Positions 35,163 to 48,000 of a stretch of DNA of 64,000 bases are shown here, in pieces. The notes below the pieces were generated by a model. That model was not told where the DNA came from. It did no database searches and was given only the letters and a program-made list of their open reading frames with translations. This DNA is from Plazaster borealis (taxonomy: Eukaryota > Echinodermata > Asteroidea > Forcipulatida > Labidiasteridae): contig CM037462.1 in the NCBI GenBank assembly GCA_021014325.1, forward strand, positions 11,638,501-11,702,500, in the 5' to 3' direction. The position numbers were made by a program, and so were the translations under genes. The first letter of the stretch is position 1. Each line of letters opens with the position of its first letter.

Positions 35163-36249
35163 CAGTGGCGTAACTGGGGGGCACTGGGGGGGGGGCACGT
35201 GCCCCCAATATTGATGTCCGTGTCCCTCCCCGGGTGCCCCCCCCCCCACCATTTGAAATCTGGACTTTTGTGACTGGAGATTTCCAGAGTAAAGTGTAGC
35301 ATTTTATACGCTTTGATGAAATAATTTCGATGTTTTTAAGACTATTTTTCCAAACTACATGCAGAATTTTTTTGTGTGGAGTGGGAGGAGGAAGTGCACC
35401 CCTCAGAAGTTCGAAATTTTGTAAAAAAGAATGCCCAATTCAAGCCATTTGGTGCACCATTTTGCGCTATGACATTGGTTATTATATCAGAAAACATAAT
35501 TACAGCTTTGTATCAATATTATTTCTTCATATTTAAAGGCATTGTACACGTTTGGTAATTGTCAAAGACCAGTGTTCTCACTTTGTGTTGCAACATTATG
35601 CATAAAATAACAAGCCTGTGAAAATTTGGGCTCAATTGGTCATCGAAGTTGCAAGAAAATTATGAAAGAAAAAACACCCTTTGTGTTGTACAAATTTGTG
35701 TGCTTTCAGATAGGAATAAAACTTCTTGCAAGAAGTTTTTATTATTTTAAAGTGAGAAATTACCTCTTTCTCAAAAACTACGTTACTTCAGAGGGAGTCG
35801 TTTCCTACAATGTTTTATACTATCAACAGCTCTCCGTTGCTTGTTACCGAGTAAGTTTTTATGCTAATATTTGTTTTGAGTCATTACCAAACGTGTACGA
35901 TACCTTTAATGCTCAGACGGCGTATATGCCACCAATTGCGTCCTCTATTTACATCTTTGTATATTATGTTATGTTATAAATGTCGTAACTTACAAAAATA
36001 AGTAACGGTTACGATGCAGATTTTTTTAATTCATTATTTTTTGCAAACTTTGGTTAAATGTTTTTTTAAATATAATTTTTTTATTTTTTATTTTAGGGGT
36101 GGCCGTCCGACCCCCCCCCCCCCGATTGCGGGCATGGGCTTGTTTTACAGAAAAAGGCAAACAAAAATTTGGCCAGAAGTGCCCCCCTAGAAAAAATGGT
36201 GCACCCCCTTATTGTGCCCCCCTGAAGTTTTACCCTAGTTACGCCGCTG
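35163..36249. mobile_element. hAT-like non-autonomous element (~1.1 kb)
   Basis: Starts CAGTGGCGTAACTGGGGGG and ends CCCTAGTTACGCCGCTG, the CAGNGGCGTA terminus known from hAT-type elements. No transposase frame. Contains a nested MITE-A. No clear 8-bp target duplication is visible. Confidence 0.75.
35533..35909 (+). mobile_element. MITE-A copy nested in a hAT-like element
   Basis: Full-length copy lying inside the element at 35163-36249, therefore a younger insertion. Confidence 0.9.
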
Positions 36250-36731
36250 TTTTTCCAGTAATGGAACTAGTCTTTGTAATTTTATTAACAACATTTAATT
36301 GTTATGCTTGAAGGTATTTCATTTTTAAAAGAATTCCATTAACATTTTCCGATAGTTTTTAGAGTTCGCCATCTTGAAACCAACCTAACAGAGCCAACAA
36401 GTCGGTTACGGTTTGGTCGGAACAGCCGCGTCAACGCGGTTCAACCATGGAGGTAGGAATAGAAAACACACTCGAAAACGCTTAACCAATGACCAAAGCT
36501 CAAGCATATTCTGGTTGGGGTCGCCATGGCCAAAACGCACTCCAGGGGTTAAAAAATGCTGGGAAAAATGGCGCGGCGAGATCGATCACCCCTGGGAACG
36601 AGGTTGCATTCACTCGGCATAAAGAATGTAGGCATCATATAGTTATACATAACTCTATGGCACCATACGAACTCGGCACCAGCCTATTTTTAACTAACAA
36701 ACTCGGCACCAAGCAATCTCGGCACCTGTTC

Positions 36732-37192
36732 TTTAAAGGGACTGTAATAGTCTTGGTTCCAAGACGCTCCAATTGTGTAGTCACGAAAACCTAATCGCTA
36801 CTTAAACCGCTATCACCCCCCACGAACCACTCGCCAGAGGGCGCTATCATTCTTGTAATAACAACTTACTTGGTAAGAAGTAGGCTACAGCAGCTTTGGA
36901 TAGTAGGCTACTGCATTTTGAGAAACTTTTCACTTCGAAGTACTACGGTTATGGAAAAGATATCACTTTTTATCCCCAAAAACTGGAATCTGAGATTGTG
37001 TATTCCATAGCAGATTATTCTTCCTGCGTGGACAAACCGCTTCAGATTTTCGGCAATAATAAATTATCTCAAAAACGCTACCACCTTTTGAAATGAATTT
37101 GTCACAGGTTAGTTTCATGGTATATATTTACAACTATGTACAATTGAAACAAACAGTGGGTTCCAATCACTAAACGTATACAATCCCTTTAA
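36732..37192. mobile_element. MITE-B copy
   Basis: TTTAAAGGGACTG to ACAATCCCTTTAA, with the same internal blocks as 34845; contains an extra ~100-bp segment near its left end. Confidence 0.85.
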
Positions 37193-37324
37193 GGGTGCAC
37201 CCCACTGATTAAATTCCCATAGCATACAGTGCAAATTAAAAATACAAAAACAAATACTAGAAGTCTCACAGCTTTTTACAGTAAAGGGAAAATTATCCAT
37301 TGACTCTTGAATTTTTTGAAGTCA

Positions 37325-37577
37325 ACAGCCCCCAGTTCACAATTGGGCAACATTTTTTACACTTCCCCCCTTTTGGGGCTCTCAAATAATTTTTTATGGG
37401 AAATTAACATGGGCTGAAGGAGTTTGAGGGCGCTAGAAGAAGAAGTTTCTACATACACACAGTTCGCCGTATGGGCCGGGGACGCAGAATCTCCTGCCAC
37501 ACCCACTCCTATAAACAATTGTGCCCCCCTTGAGTTGAGCCCCCCCCCCCTCAAATTTTACCCCAGTTACGGCGCTG
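37325..37577. mobile_element. Fragment of a hAT-like element
   Basis: The right end ...TTTTACCCCAGTTACGGCGCTG matches the element at 35163-36249; the left end is degenerate. Confidence 0.6.
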
Positions 37578-37739
37578 GGCTTGATGATGTCACATTTTGA
37601 CCTGGGTCATGAAACAGTTTCATGTATGTGGACCAATATCACCTGATGAAAAACAAGTAAACAAACGGGTTTTTTAATTTTGTTTTGTTATTATTATGTT
37701 TATGTACTTCGTCATTGATGCAAAAAACTGCGTACGTGC

Positions 37740-38640
37740 AATTAAAGTTGGTCCTTTTTGGCTTGGGAAGTAGATAGTGCTTCACAAAAACTGGCAGCAA
37801 ATCGGTTTGGGGAAAAAGCACATAGGGCCTATTTATAATGGTAACCAAACTCAAACCCTAACCCTAATTCCTTCCTCCATGCCTAACCCTATCTGGGTGT
37901 TTATTTCTGGGGTAATAAGCACAAAATTCCAAACGGCTGACCTGCCAAAAATTGAGAAGAAATCTAAAGTTTAGTTGTCTGAAAATATGTTTGATGGTTT
38001 TCAAGAGGCTGCTGCAAGAGAGACTTTAACTATTTTTGAGTGTTTTTGAATAATATTTAGTATTTAGCATTGGTTGCTATGGGAGTTTATTTAGGGTGGT
38101 GCATTCAAGATATATGAAAGCGCCCGCCCTCCCTCATGCGATCAAAAGTAATAATGGGTGCGCCACACTAAATAGGCAAAAATTCATGCGCCAAGCTGAT
38201 TATTATAATTTGTAAACCCACAGTTACTTATGAATTGTAACGTTTTGGGGGTCATGCAATTAATAGATTGTGTAATTATAAGAATCTATCACAACCTGGG
38301 GGTTCTGTGTTTCAACGTTTGAGAAGATTTGATAAATTTAAGCTTTAAAGTTGGTCCTATTTAGCTTGGGAATTGGAGGAGTGCCTCATGAAAACTGGCA
38401 GCAAGTCGGTTTGGGAAAAGGCACTTTCGGGGGTGTTTTTTTCTGGGGTAATTAGCAAAAATTCCAAACGGCTGATCTGCCAAAAATTGAAAAGAAGTCT
38501 GAAGTTTAGTTGTCTGAAAATATATTTGATTGGTTTTCAACAGGCTGAAAGACTTTGAAATATTTTTAAAGTATTTTTGAATATTAAGCGTTTAGCATTG
38601 GTTTCTATAGGAGTTTATTTAGTGTGGTGCACCCTGATCA
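37740..38640 (+). repeat. Direct duplication of ~300-350 bp upstream of BTBD19-like gene
   Basis: 37745-38100 and 38350-38640 share AAAGTTGGTCCT, AACTGGCAGCAA, TTCCAAACGGCTGA, TTTAGTTGTCTGAAAATAT and GGAGTTTATTTAG in order. Confidence 0.85.
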
Positions 38641-38928
38641 CAGCCTCCACGGGATTTGCGCCCTCTTGCGTTAGTAGATTACACGATTTTTGGTACCCTG
38701 ACTTGCGCCTACGGCGCTATACGATCTTTGCTTCATACTTATAATTTCTCAACTGTTATATCAGAAGACCAGACTGCCGTAGCAACGATACACAAAAATA
38801 ACTGCACAAAGTCAAAACAAGAGGCAAATAAAAAGCTTTGTTTTCCGTTTTAAGTTTTAAGACTAAAATAGTAAATACTTATCTTTAACGTGTGTTATCA
38901 TCAGTGTTTCATCACTGTAGTGTTATCA
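38641..38928 (+). promoter_or_regulatory. Presumed 5' flank of the BTBD19-like gene
   Basis: Non-repetitive sequence between the upstream duplication and the ATG. No TATA box or initiator is identifiable; assignment rests on position only. Confidence 0.3.
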
Positions 38929-39014
38929 ATGATGGCTAAAGAGCGGTATCTGAAAGGGGATGCAGCGCCATTTGCCAAAGAAATGAAGCGATTGGTGAAC
39001 AGTAAAGATTTCAG
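38929..39014 (+). CDS. BTBD19: BTBD19-like exon 1
   Basis: 86 nt: MMAKERYLKGDAAPF..., residues 1-28, with split codon AG|T (Ser) and donor GTAACG. GDAAPF plus an RLVNSKDFSD pattern matches the N-terminus before the BTB core. Confidence 0.85.
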
Positions 39015-42000
39015 GTAACGTTTTTATATTTATAATATATCGTAGGAGGTCCTGTGTTCGGGGTGCCCCTGAAATCGGGGCAAATATTTTACCTCTCTGC
39101 GCGCGATGTAAATCAGTCCCTAGATACAATTTTTGTGGTTTGACTTGCCAAGCAAAGAGTCTCCTCTCCTTCGACCAAAACTTAGAAACATGTAAGGCTC
39201 CACTGGTTAGTAATTGCACTTGTCAATGCAAAAAGTTGTGGTATTTTAGGCATTTCTACAAGGTACAAAAATATGTCGACTCATACTGTCGGGGCCATAA
39301 AAAAAAAATTGCCCACCGAAAAAGTTTGATCAAACACTTTTTCAATTCACAATTCACGATGATCAAATCATGTGACTGAACATTCTGCTGAGCATTCTGG
39401 GGGGAAAATACAGAGGCTTAAAGAAGCCATGTGCCTTATATCATTTTCTAATAGTCTGGAGAATTTGTTTTGTAACCCTCATGTCATTATTATTATTAAT
39501 GTCAAAATTTAAACATCGGATTGTTGATTCAATTATCACTGTTTATTTGTATTCTTTTTTATAAATGTTAAGAAACATAAAATGACACAAAACTAAATAA
39601 AAATCAGATTTGAAAGCCAAGAAATATTTACACTTTTTTTATATATATATTTTTTTAATAGTTTTTGCAAATTACCATGGTAATTTTTAAAATTAAATAA
39701 AAAATATTTTGAATAAAATGAAGACAACTGCTGACTAAAGAGTCATACATAAAGTCTCACAGAACACTTGTAGTCACTGCAGATGTTTCTTCCACGTATG
39801 GCTTCACCGGGACACCATACTTGTTTTCTTGTTTGCCTTGAAAACAGGTAAAACTCAAAACAAATGGGACGCTATTGAAGTCATCGAAGATCGGTGCGTG
39901 GTGTGAAAGTTTCAATGTCTATCAAGTTTTAATGTATGTTTGCATACTTCTTATAAAACAAACATGGCATCTTTTTTCTTTTTTTAATTCAAAGAAAAAG
40001 CTATAGTACCCCGAAAACCGGTCACTGTAGGATATAGCGTTGCGTTGGGTATGGAGTAGTTTAGCAGTGAATTTTTTAAAATCTACATTACATGATATGA
40101 TATGAACTAGACCCAGTAACTAAATGGGACGCTGTGCTCCTTTGTTCGAAATTTTGATATCTGCAGTCGTTATGTGTGACAGACTTACATCCGCGGATAA
40201 CTCATCGAAGTCGGTTGAGGAATTATGGCTCCAATTCAAAGATGGCATTACAGATGCGATGAATGGAGAAGAATATCCCATTAAAGATGAGCACCAACAA
40301 GAATCGTACGCCCTGGATTACTCACTCCGTCAAGCGTAGGTTAAGACAAAAACAGCGAGTCTACAACAAAGCTGAAATATCCGGCAATCCTAATGACTGG
40401 GATAAATTCAGGAGCTTCAGAAAACTAGCACAGAAGGAAACAAGAGCATCCTACTGGACGTATGTGAGAACCACCTGTCTATCCTCAGCTAAACAGGTCT
40501 GGAGCTTCATCAAGAGGATGAGGACTGACTCTTCAGGTATACCAGCCTTTAGGTCAAATGGTCAACTCTTCTCAGAGAACAACAAGAAAGCTGAAATCCT
40601 GAACCATCAATTTCAGTCGGTCTTCACTGATGAAAATCCTTTGAACGTCCCAACTGGACGTAAGTTTCCTTCAATGCCGACTATTTCAATAGAGCCTGAA
40701 GGTGTACTCAAACTTCTCAGGGGATTGAATGAAAATAAAGCAACGGGACCAGATGGGATCTCTTCCAAAATATTGAAGCTGGCTGCAGAGGAATTGGCTC
40801 CGGCATTGACGGTGATTTTCAACACATCCTTGCACACAGGAATCGTCCCAGCAGACTGGCTTACAGCCAACATTTCCCCCATCTTCAAAACGGGAGACAA
40901 GGCTACAGCGAGCAACTACCGCCCTGTATCCCTTACTTCAGTGTGCTGTAAGCTGCTAGAGCACATCCTCCATAGTAACATCATGAAGCATCTGGATCAG
41001 CAGAAGATCTTAACTGATAATCAACATGGATTTCGTGCTCAGCACTCATGCGAGACACAGCTCATTCAGACGATTCACGACTTGGGGAAGTCATTGGACA
41101 CCAGAAGCCAAACCGACATGGTGATAATGGATTTCTCCAAGGCGTTTGATACCGTACCACACAAGCGTCTCCTTCATAAGATCAACAGCTATGGAATCAA
41201 CAGTAACACCTTCAACTGGATCTCCAATTTCCTCACTCTAAGAAAACAATGGGTTGTCATCAATGGTGAGTGCTCTGAATGGACTCACGTCAAATCCGGG
41301 GTGCCACAAGGGACGGTGCTGGGCCCTCTACTCTTTTTTACTCTACATCAACGACTTGCCAGACAACATAAACTCCACTGTACGACTGTTTGCGGATGAC
41401 TGTGTTCTGTATTCTACCATCAAAGACAAGTCAGACTCTACCAAGCTCCAGCTGAACCTTGACACTCTCTCCAAGTGGCAGGACATGTGGCAGATGAGAT
41501 TTAATGCTTCCAAATGCTTTGTGCTCCGCCTCTCACATGCCAGATCAACCAAACAGTTCAACTACACTCTAGGGGGCACAACACTACAAGAGACAACATC
41601 TCATTCATACTTGGGGTTGAGATAATCCATCTCTGCCAAAGCAAACAGAGCCCTTGGCTTTATTAGACGCAACCTACACTGCTGCCCTCAAGACCTCAAG
41701 TCCATCGCTTACCAGACCCTGGTTTCCTGGTTTGCCCACTTCTGGAGTACTCGGCAATCATTTGGGATCCCTACACACAGGAACAAAAAGACAAACTCAA
41801 GATAATACAGAGAAGAGCAGCCCGCTTCGTCTGCAGAGACTACAACCGTACAAGCAGTGTTACAGCTATGCTAAAATCTCTCCAGTGGGACACCTTGGAA
41901 AGCAGACGGAAAGTGGCACGAATCTCAATGCTCCACAAAATCCACCATGGTCAGGCTGCCGTCCCGGCAGGAAAGTTCTTACAGCCGGTCACATGCCAAT

Positions 42001-45000
42001 CCAGACACAATCACAGCAAGGCCTACCAACTGTTCTCCGCAAACAAAGACTGTTTCAAATACTCATATTTCCCCCAAACAGTAAACGACTGGAACACATT
42101 ACCACCAGACATCATAGCCATCACGGACAATAAGACCTTTGAAGGAGCCGTCATATCTCACAACTAAAACTACACTGCGCACACTCACTCTTCTCGTTTG
42201 GCTCTAGTAAGAGCGTTGAGAATATTGATCCAGATCCAGATCCAGATCCAGATCCAGATCCAGATGTGAAGAGCAAAAGGTCAGCACATGGTTGGCTACA
42301 TTACAATACAAAAGTTTACAGTACCCTATTCAACTAGCCCTAAAAGTTCCAATATTTCTGTGATAAAAAGATAATTTAAACACAAAACAATACTCACACT
42401 TACAGTAGTGGAATTTACAAATTTTGAGATTTGATCTGATTGAGTTGTAAGTAGTCTAGTTGGATAGAGCTCTGACATTCATTTTGCTACTTTACTTGTG
42501 GGGATCGGTTCATGAAAACCAGACTTATGGAAGGTCAAAGTTCCAAATATTTGACCTTGTTTACATAACAAAATTTTGGTGATCGTGTACAAGCGCAACG
42601 TTTTCGCTGTTGCACACAACAGCCAATTCCCCTTGCGTAATTGAACATTTCCCAGGGGCCGTATCAACGTGTTTGACAATCAAGCGCGAAAAAGCGCGAC
42701 AACTAATACTTTTAATTCAGAAAAAGTAATTACATAATTAAATACTCAACTAACTGTCATTTTGGTTCATTATGGGGCCCTAAGAGGATAATTACTTACA
42801 GTTGACATTTGACAATGAATTTGAGTGCAGAAAACAAGATTTGTAGTGATTTTACAGAAAGTTTTTTTACAAATACTCCAACAAAACGGACGCCAAATTG
42901 CATATCAATCTCAAGAGAAAAACTCCATCTTGAAAGTAGTTCTGTTTATTTTTATGAATGAAATGATGAACATGGGTTTAATCTATATCCCTCTGCACCA
43001 CCGATCTCTCTATAGCGTTGTACACGTTTAAGGGGGGTCACAGTTTCCCATTAACAAAAAGTGGCTGCGCGGTGAACAGCGCCCTCACTCGGTATTGATT
43101 GACACTAGTCACAGGGGTCCTACTACTTGCTGTCAACTCACCGTCAACACGCTTCGTACCGTCAACTCACCGTCAACTCACCCAAAACACGTTCTAACGC
43201 AATAGAAGTAGTATGGAACCTTAAATACTGGTCAAAACTACATTTAATGTAACAGCAGGAAATTATAGACGTCTGAAATGTGCCATTTCAAGTTCACGAA
43301 AATTGTTTCTACGTACAGCTACGAAATCGGCAGCCATGTTGCCTCAAGGGAAGCGCAGACCATACCATTACGCTAAAGGGGCGATAATATTACACAATAC
43401 ACCAATAGAGGGCTTTCGTAAGAAATAAAACAATTTATTCGGGCCGCCGCCGAGCAGCGCAGCCAGCTCCAATCAGGAAGGCGCCCTCTGTTGGCATGAT
43501 AATTGCATTACCTGCACACCCATACATGAATGGTACAGTCCAAGCTCCGTGAGAAGGCAAGATGGCGGCCAACGGCTATGCTGCTTAGAGATAAATTGTT
43601 TCGCGTGAAAAAAACCCAATTTTCATAAAAGAATTTTAACCTCAAACCAATATATATTCTCCTTTAGCCATACTTTACAGTTCTATGCCTCTTTTGTCAA
43701 TTTAAAATGTGTATTGAGTTGACGGTGAGTTGACGGTACGAAGCGAGTTGACAGTGAGTTGACGGTATTTAGTAGGACCGGTCACCGAGTCACAGAGAGC
43801 TCTTAAACATATCCCTCCAAACTAATGAGTATTTGGACCACGTCCAAAGCCATGCTCCCTACAAAATAGAGAGAAATACCCACAGAAAGTAAATGTACTC
43901 TCTCATTGCTCAAAGCTAAATTGGAAACGAGCGTGAGTCCAAAGGTCAAAGACACAAACTTCACTTTTTATTGTAAAGTACTAATTACAGAGTACAAAGC
44001 AACAAAAGTTGCATCCCTTTATAAGGTGATCCCTCTCCTGCCGCTTCCCAGGTTGTATCGAAAACTTGGGTGTGATCCCTTGCTATACGGCAGTTACAGG
44101 TTGAATGGCTTCTGTTCTGACTGTCACCTCCGAACAAAGTAGGGAGACCGCCAACATTAGGGCTAGGTAGCTCAGTTGGTACATTAAAGTCCTGCAGGTT
44201 CAAGAGCTGCTCTAGGAAAATGTTTGTTGTTCATCCCATACAATGTTAACGCTCTTTTTCCATTGACCTCCCAACAGTGATATCAAGTTCATCGTTGGTG
44301 AGTCCAGGAAGCAAATTCGAGCTCATCGCTGCATTCTTGCCTCTCGCTGCCAGGTGTTCAGAGCGATGTTTGCCGATCTCAACAACAGAGAGGACTCACC
44401 GTACGTGATGTCCGACGTCGATCCGGAGATTTTCCTGGTCGTTCTCGAGTTCATCTATACTAACTGCGTCTCACTGAAAACCGAGAATGTAAGTCCTTGT
44501 AGTAAGCATGGGAAACCCTAGGACGGGGGGTTGTCCCAGCAGGTCAACTTTTGAACATCACTGGGTTTTTTTATTAAAGATATTACACAGTGAGGTGTTA
44601 CTTTTTCAATTGAAAAACACAAGACCTCCAGACTCGCCTGGTCGTGAGTTAACTGGCAAGATGCTAAAACCCTTGGCTTCGGCGCTGTGGTTCCACATTT
44701 TTAATTTTTAGCCCTGCTTTATTTGTTGAAATTTTTACTGATTGGTTTTATGACATGCTTGTTAAAAAGTAGAGGATTGGAATAAAGGTATATCTCCTTT
44801 TAAATTAAAAACAAACAACAAATCTCTTAGAAGACGATAACGGTTGTAGTTTTGGAAGATACTTAAGTCTGTAGTGTATCAATGTTGTATTTGTGTATCT
44901 ATGTACTGTTGGTGCTGGCTTCTTCCAATCCTGTTTGAAGGTCTTGCGGCGTGTCGTGGCCGAGCGGTCTAGTTCACCAGACCCAAGCTCTGGTGTTGAA

Positions 45001-48000
45001 TGTACACAATGAATGTCTATGAATGTCCACAGAGTAACTGCAAAACAGAGCTGTGTGTGTGTGTGGGTAGGTATCCACATTCAAACCGTGGACCTATAAC
45101 AAAAGGGATAATAGGTCCACGGTTGCTATCACAAAGGAAATCATCGTGGTCCACGGTTGCTAACACAAAGAGTTGAACAAAGGAGGGTCCACGATTGCCG
45201 GTGTTTACACACGTGTGTGTGTGTGTGTGAGCACACAACCTTACAAATCCGGTTTGTGGGGTACTGCTATTGTTGTTCTATTATTCCCTTTTCTAAAGAA
45301 TCCCCTTGTGGGGCCCAATTGTTCCATTGTTATTACACAGGAAAACATTGTGGTCCATTGTTCCATCACAAAGAGTTGAACAAAGGAGGGTCCACGTAAG
45401 TCGGCATGTGTAAGAACGTGTCTACTTGTTCAAACCGAGGACTTTAACAAAAGGGATCCGGGTATTTGACAGAGCGAGGACATCCTCGCTTCGCTTATGT
45501 GTACAAAACCAGTGGCTATAAATCGCTATAAATTGTTAAGTCCGAACAATGGGAGAACAAAAAGAAGTCCTCGATTTACGGGATTTACAAACGTGTGTGT
45601 GTGTGTGTTTTATATAACACTTTTATTCTAACTGTCACCATCTGCTCCCACCTTTTATCTTTCAAGGTCATTGATGTCCTAGCCTGTGCAATAGAGTACG
45701 GTCTTGATGAGCTACGTAGAGTGTGTGTTGGCTTCCTCGCAGAGAGTCTGTCAGTCAACTCTTGCTGTGAAGCAATGCAGGCAGCTGTCACCTATGGACA
45801 GGAAGACCTTCAAGCTAAGGCTTTGGCCTTCATTGAAAAACAGACTCAGGTCAGTAAGCTACCATCCTTTGCTTCACCTCGAAGTTTATTTTTTTTACAA
45901 TATAAACCTCATGTAAATTTTGAGCAAACTTCCATTTAAAGGCATCGTACACATTTGGTAATGACTCAAAACAAATATTAGCATAAAAACTTACTTGGTG
46001 ACAAGCAATGGAGAGCTGTTGATAGTATAAAACATTGTAGAAAACGACTCCCTCTGAAGTAACGTAGTTTTTGAGAAAGAGGTAATTTCTCACTAAAATA
46101 ATAAAAACTTATTGCAAGAAGTTTTTATTCCTAATCTGAAAGCACACAAATTTGTAACAACGAGGGTGTTTTTTCTTTCATCATTTTCTTGCAACTTCTT
46201 GCAAATTTTCACACGCTTATTATTTTATGCATATGTTGGGCTACACCAAGTGAGAACACTGGTCTTTGACAAACGTGTTCAGTGCCTTTACTAATAATAA
46301 TAATAATAATAATACTGAGTTCTTATTTGGCGCTTCATCACACCCGATGGGTGTATCAAAACGCTCAGTATTTTTTTCCTGCAAGGTATGCAAGTAGGTC
46401 CCTCAAAGTACCTTATGTTACACCATCTCAACTCCTTAGGAGTATGCAGCACCGGTAGCCAAATGGGCGCACAGGTTGCTAATCATTCACATCAACCCTC
46501 GCAGGTACCCATTTACTCTTGGATGATGAGAAGCAATTAATACTGAGTTCTTATCTAGCACTTTATCACACCGGATGGGTGTCTCAAAACACTCAGTATT
46601 TTTTTCCTGCAAGGTATGCGGAGCTACGTGTTGAAGTATGAGACCAATTCCTTTACATAGCACCATGTAACAGTTTATAAGGTGCTGTGGCGCAATATGC
46701 TGCCGATCAAACCAGGAACACCGGGGCGAACCCCTTCTCTTTACGATAAGTGCACTGGGTTCTTTTACGTGCATTACACAACACACGGGACCTACGGCTT
46801 TACTTCTCATCCAAAGTTAATAAGTGCATATTTTAAAGTTTAACTGGAAACAATTTCCAATTCATAGGACTTTTAGTTGCCAGAAGTCCCCCCCTCCCCA
46901 GAAAAAAATTTGCATCCACCTTGTATGCCCCTAAAAAAAATACCTTATTTTTTTACGCCTCTGTTTAAAATTGAAAGTGTCATTTTGATGACAGATTGTT
47001 ATGAAAACCAGCGGTTTTCAACAGCTATCACCAGAAGCTGTGCGCTGCATTCTTCAGACCTCCAAGCTGACTGCCGATGAAACTGACATTATTGTGGCAG
47101 TGACGCAGTGGGCGGTTGCAAACGCGGTAAGTCTTCAAGATTATTAGCTGTGGGACATGGGACCAACGGCTTTACGTCCCATCCGAAGGACGAAGCAATG
47201 GTTAAGTGTCTTGCTTAAGGACACAAGTGTCACGGCTGGGGATTCGAACCCCACACTCTGCTGATCAGAAACACCAGAGTTTGAATTCAGTGCTCTTAAC
47301 CGCTCGGCCACGACACTTCCACAATGTGACCTTTCACACATGTGACCTTTATTGTATCTTTCTTTATAATTTTGCCTAGAAATTAGCCTTACATTGACGA
47401 AAACCAATCTATGACACTACCTTTCAGTCAGATGTTTCTTAGAAGTCTAGTCTTTTAATTTTGCTTGATCCTTGATTTAGATGTTTCTGTTTGTTTGTGT
47501 TTTGCGAGCAGAGTGTTACGTGTCAACCAGTCCAGAAGGTTTTCCAGTCGGTTGTGGGGCACGTCCGTCTGGCTCTCCTTGGACCAGAGGAATTGGAGAA
47601 ACTGGAGAAGGAGAACGAGACGCAGCAAGTTCCCGTAAGTTGCTCAAACTCCTCTGGTCCTTTTGTCTCCCCCACTGCGAACTTGAACCCTCCCTCCATC
47701 ATTTTTTTTTTCAAGTTGTGATATCCTCTAATAGCCTTTTTGAGTTTTTCAGGTGGACGTTTTTGGGGGAAGAGTTTTTATGTCTATTTGGGGTCTCGGT
47801 CTCGGAGGGGAGGTGTCGATCTTTGGTCTCGGTCTCGGACGTTGTGGTCTGGACTGGCTTTGATCTACCTCTCTTGTGCTGAAGATACTGATCTCAAAGG
47901 TTCCTTGAAATATGTAACTCCAGGGAGCAATCAAAAGGTGGAAATGCCATCATTTCCACATACCTCTTACAATTTGGATCCTAGTTTCGGACTTTTTTTT

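Noticed and set aside
46444..46810. Coding exon of the BTBD19-like gene
   Set aside because: The open frame lies within SINE-1 sequence, and exons 3 and 4 already join in phase without it.
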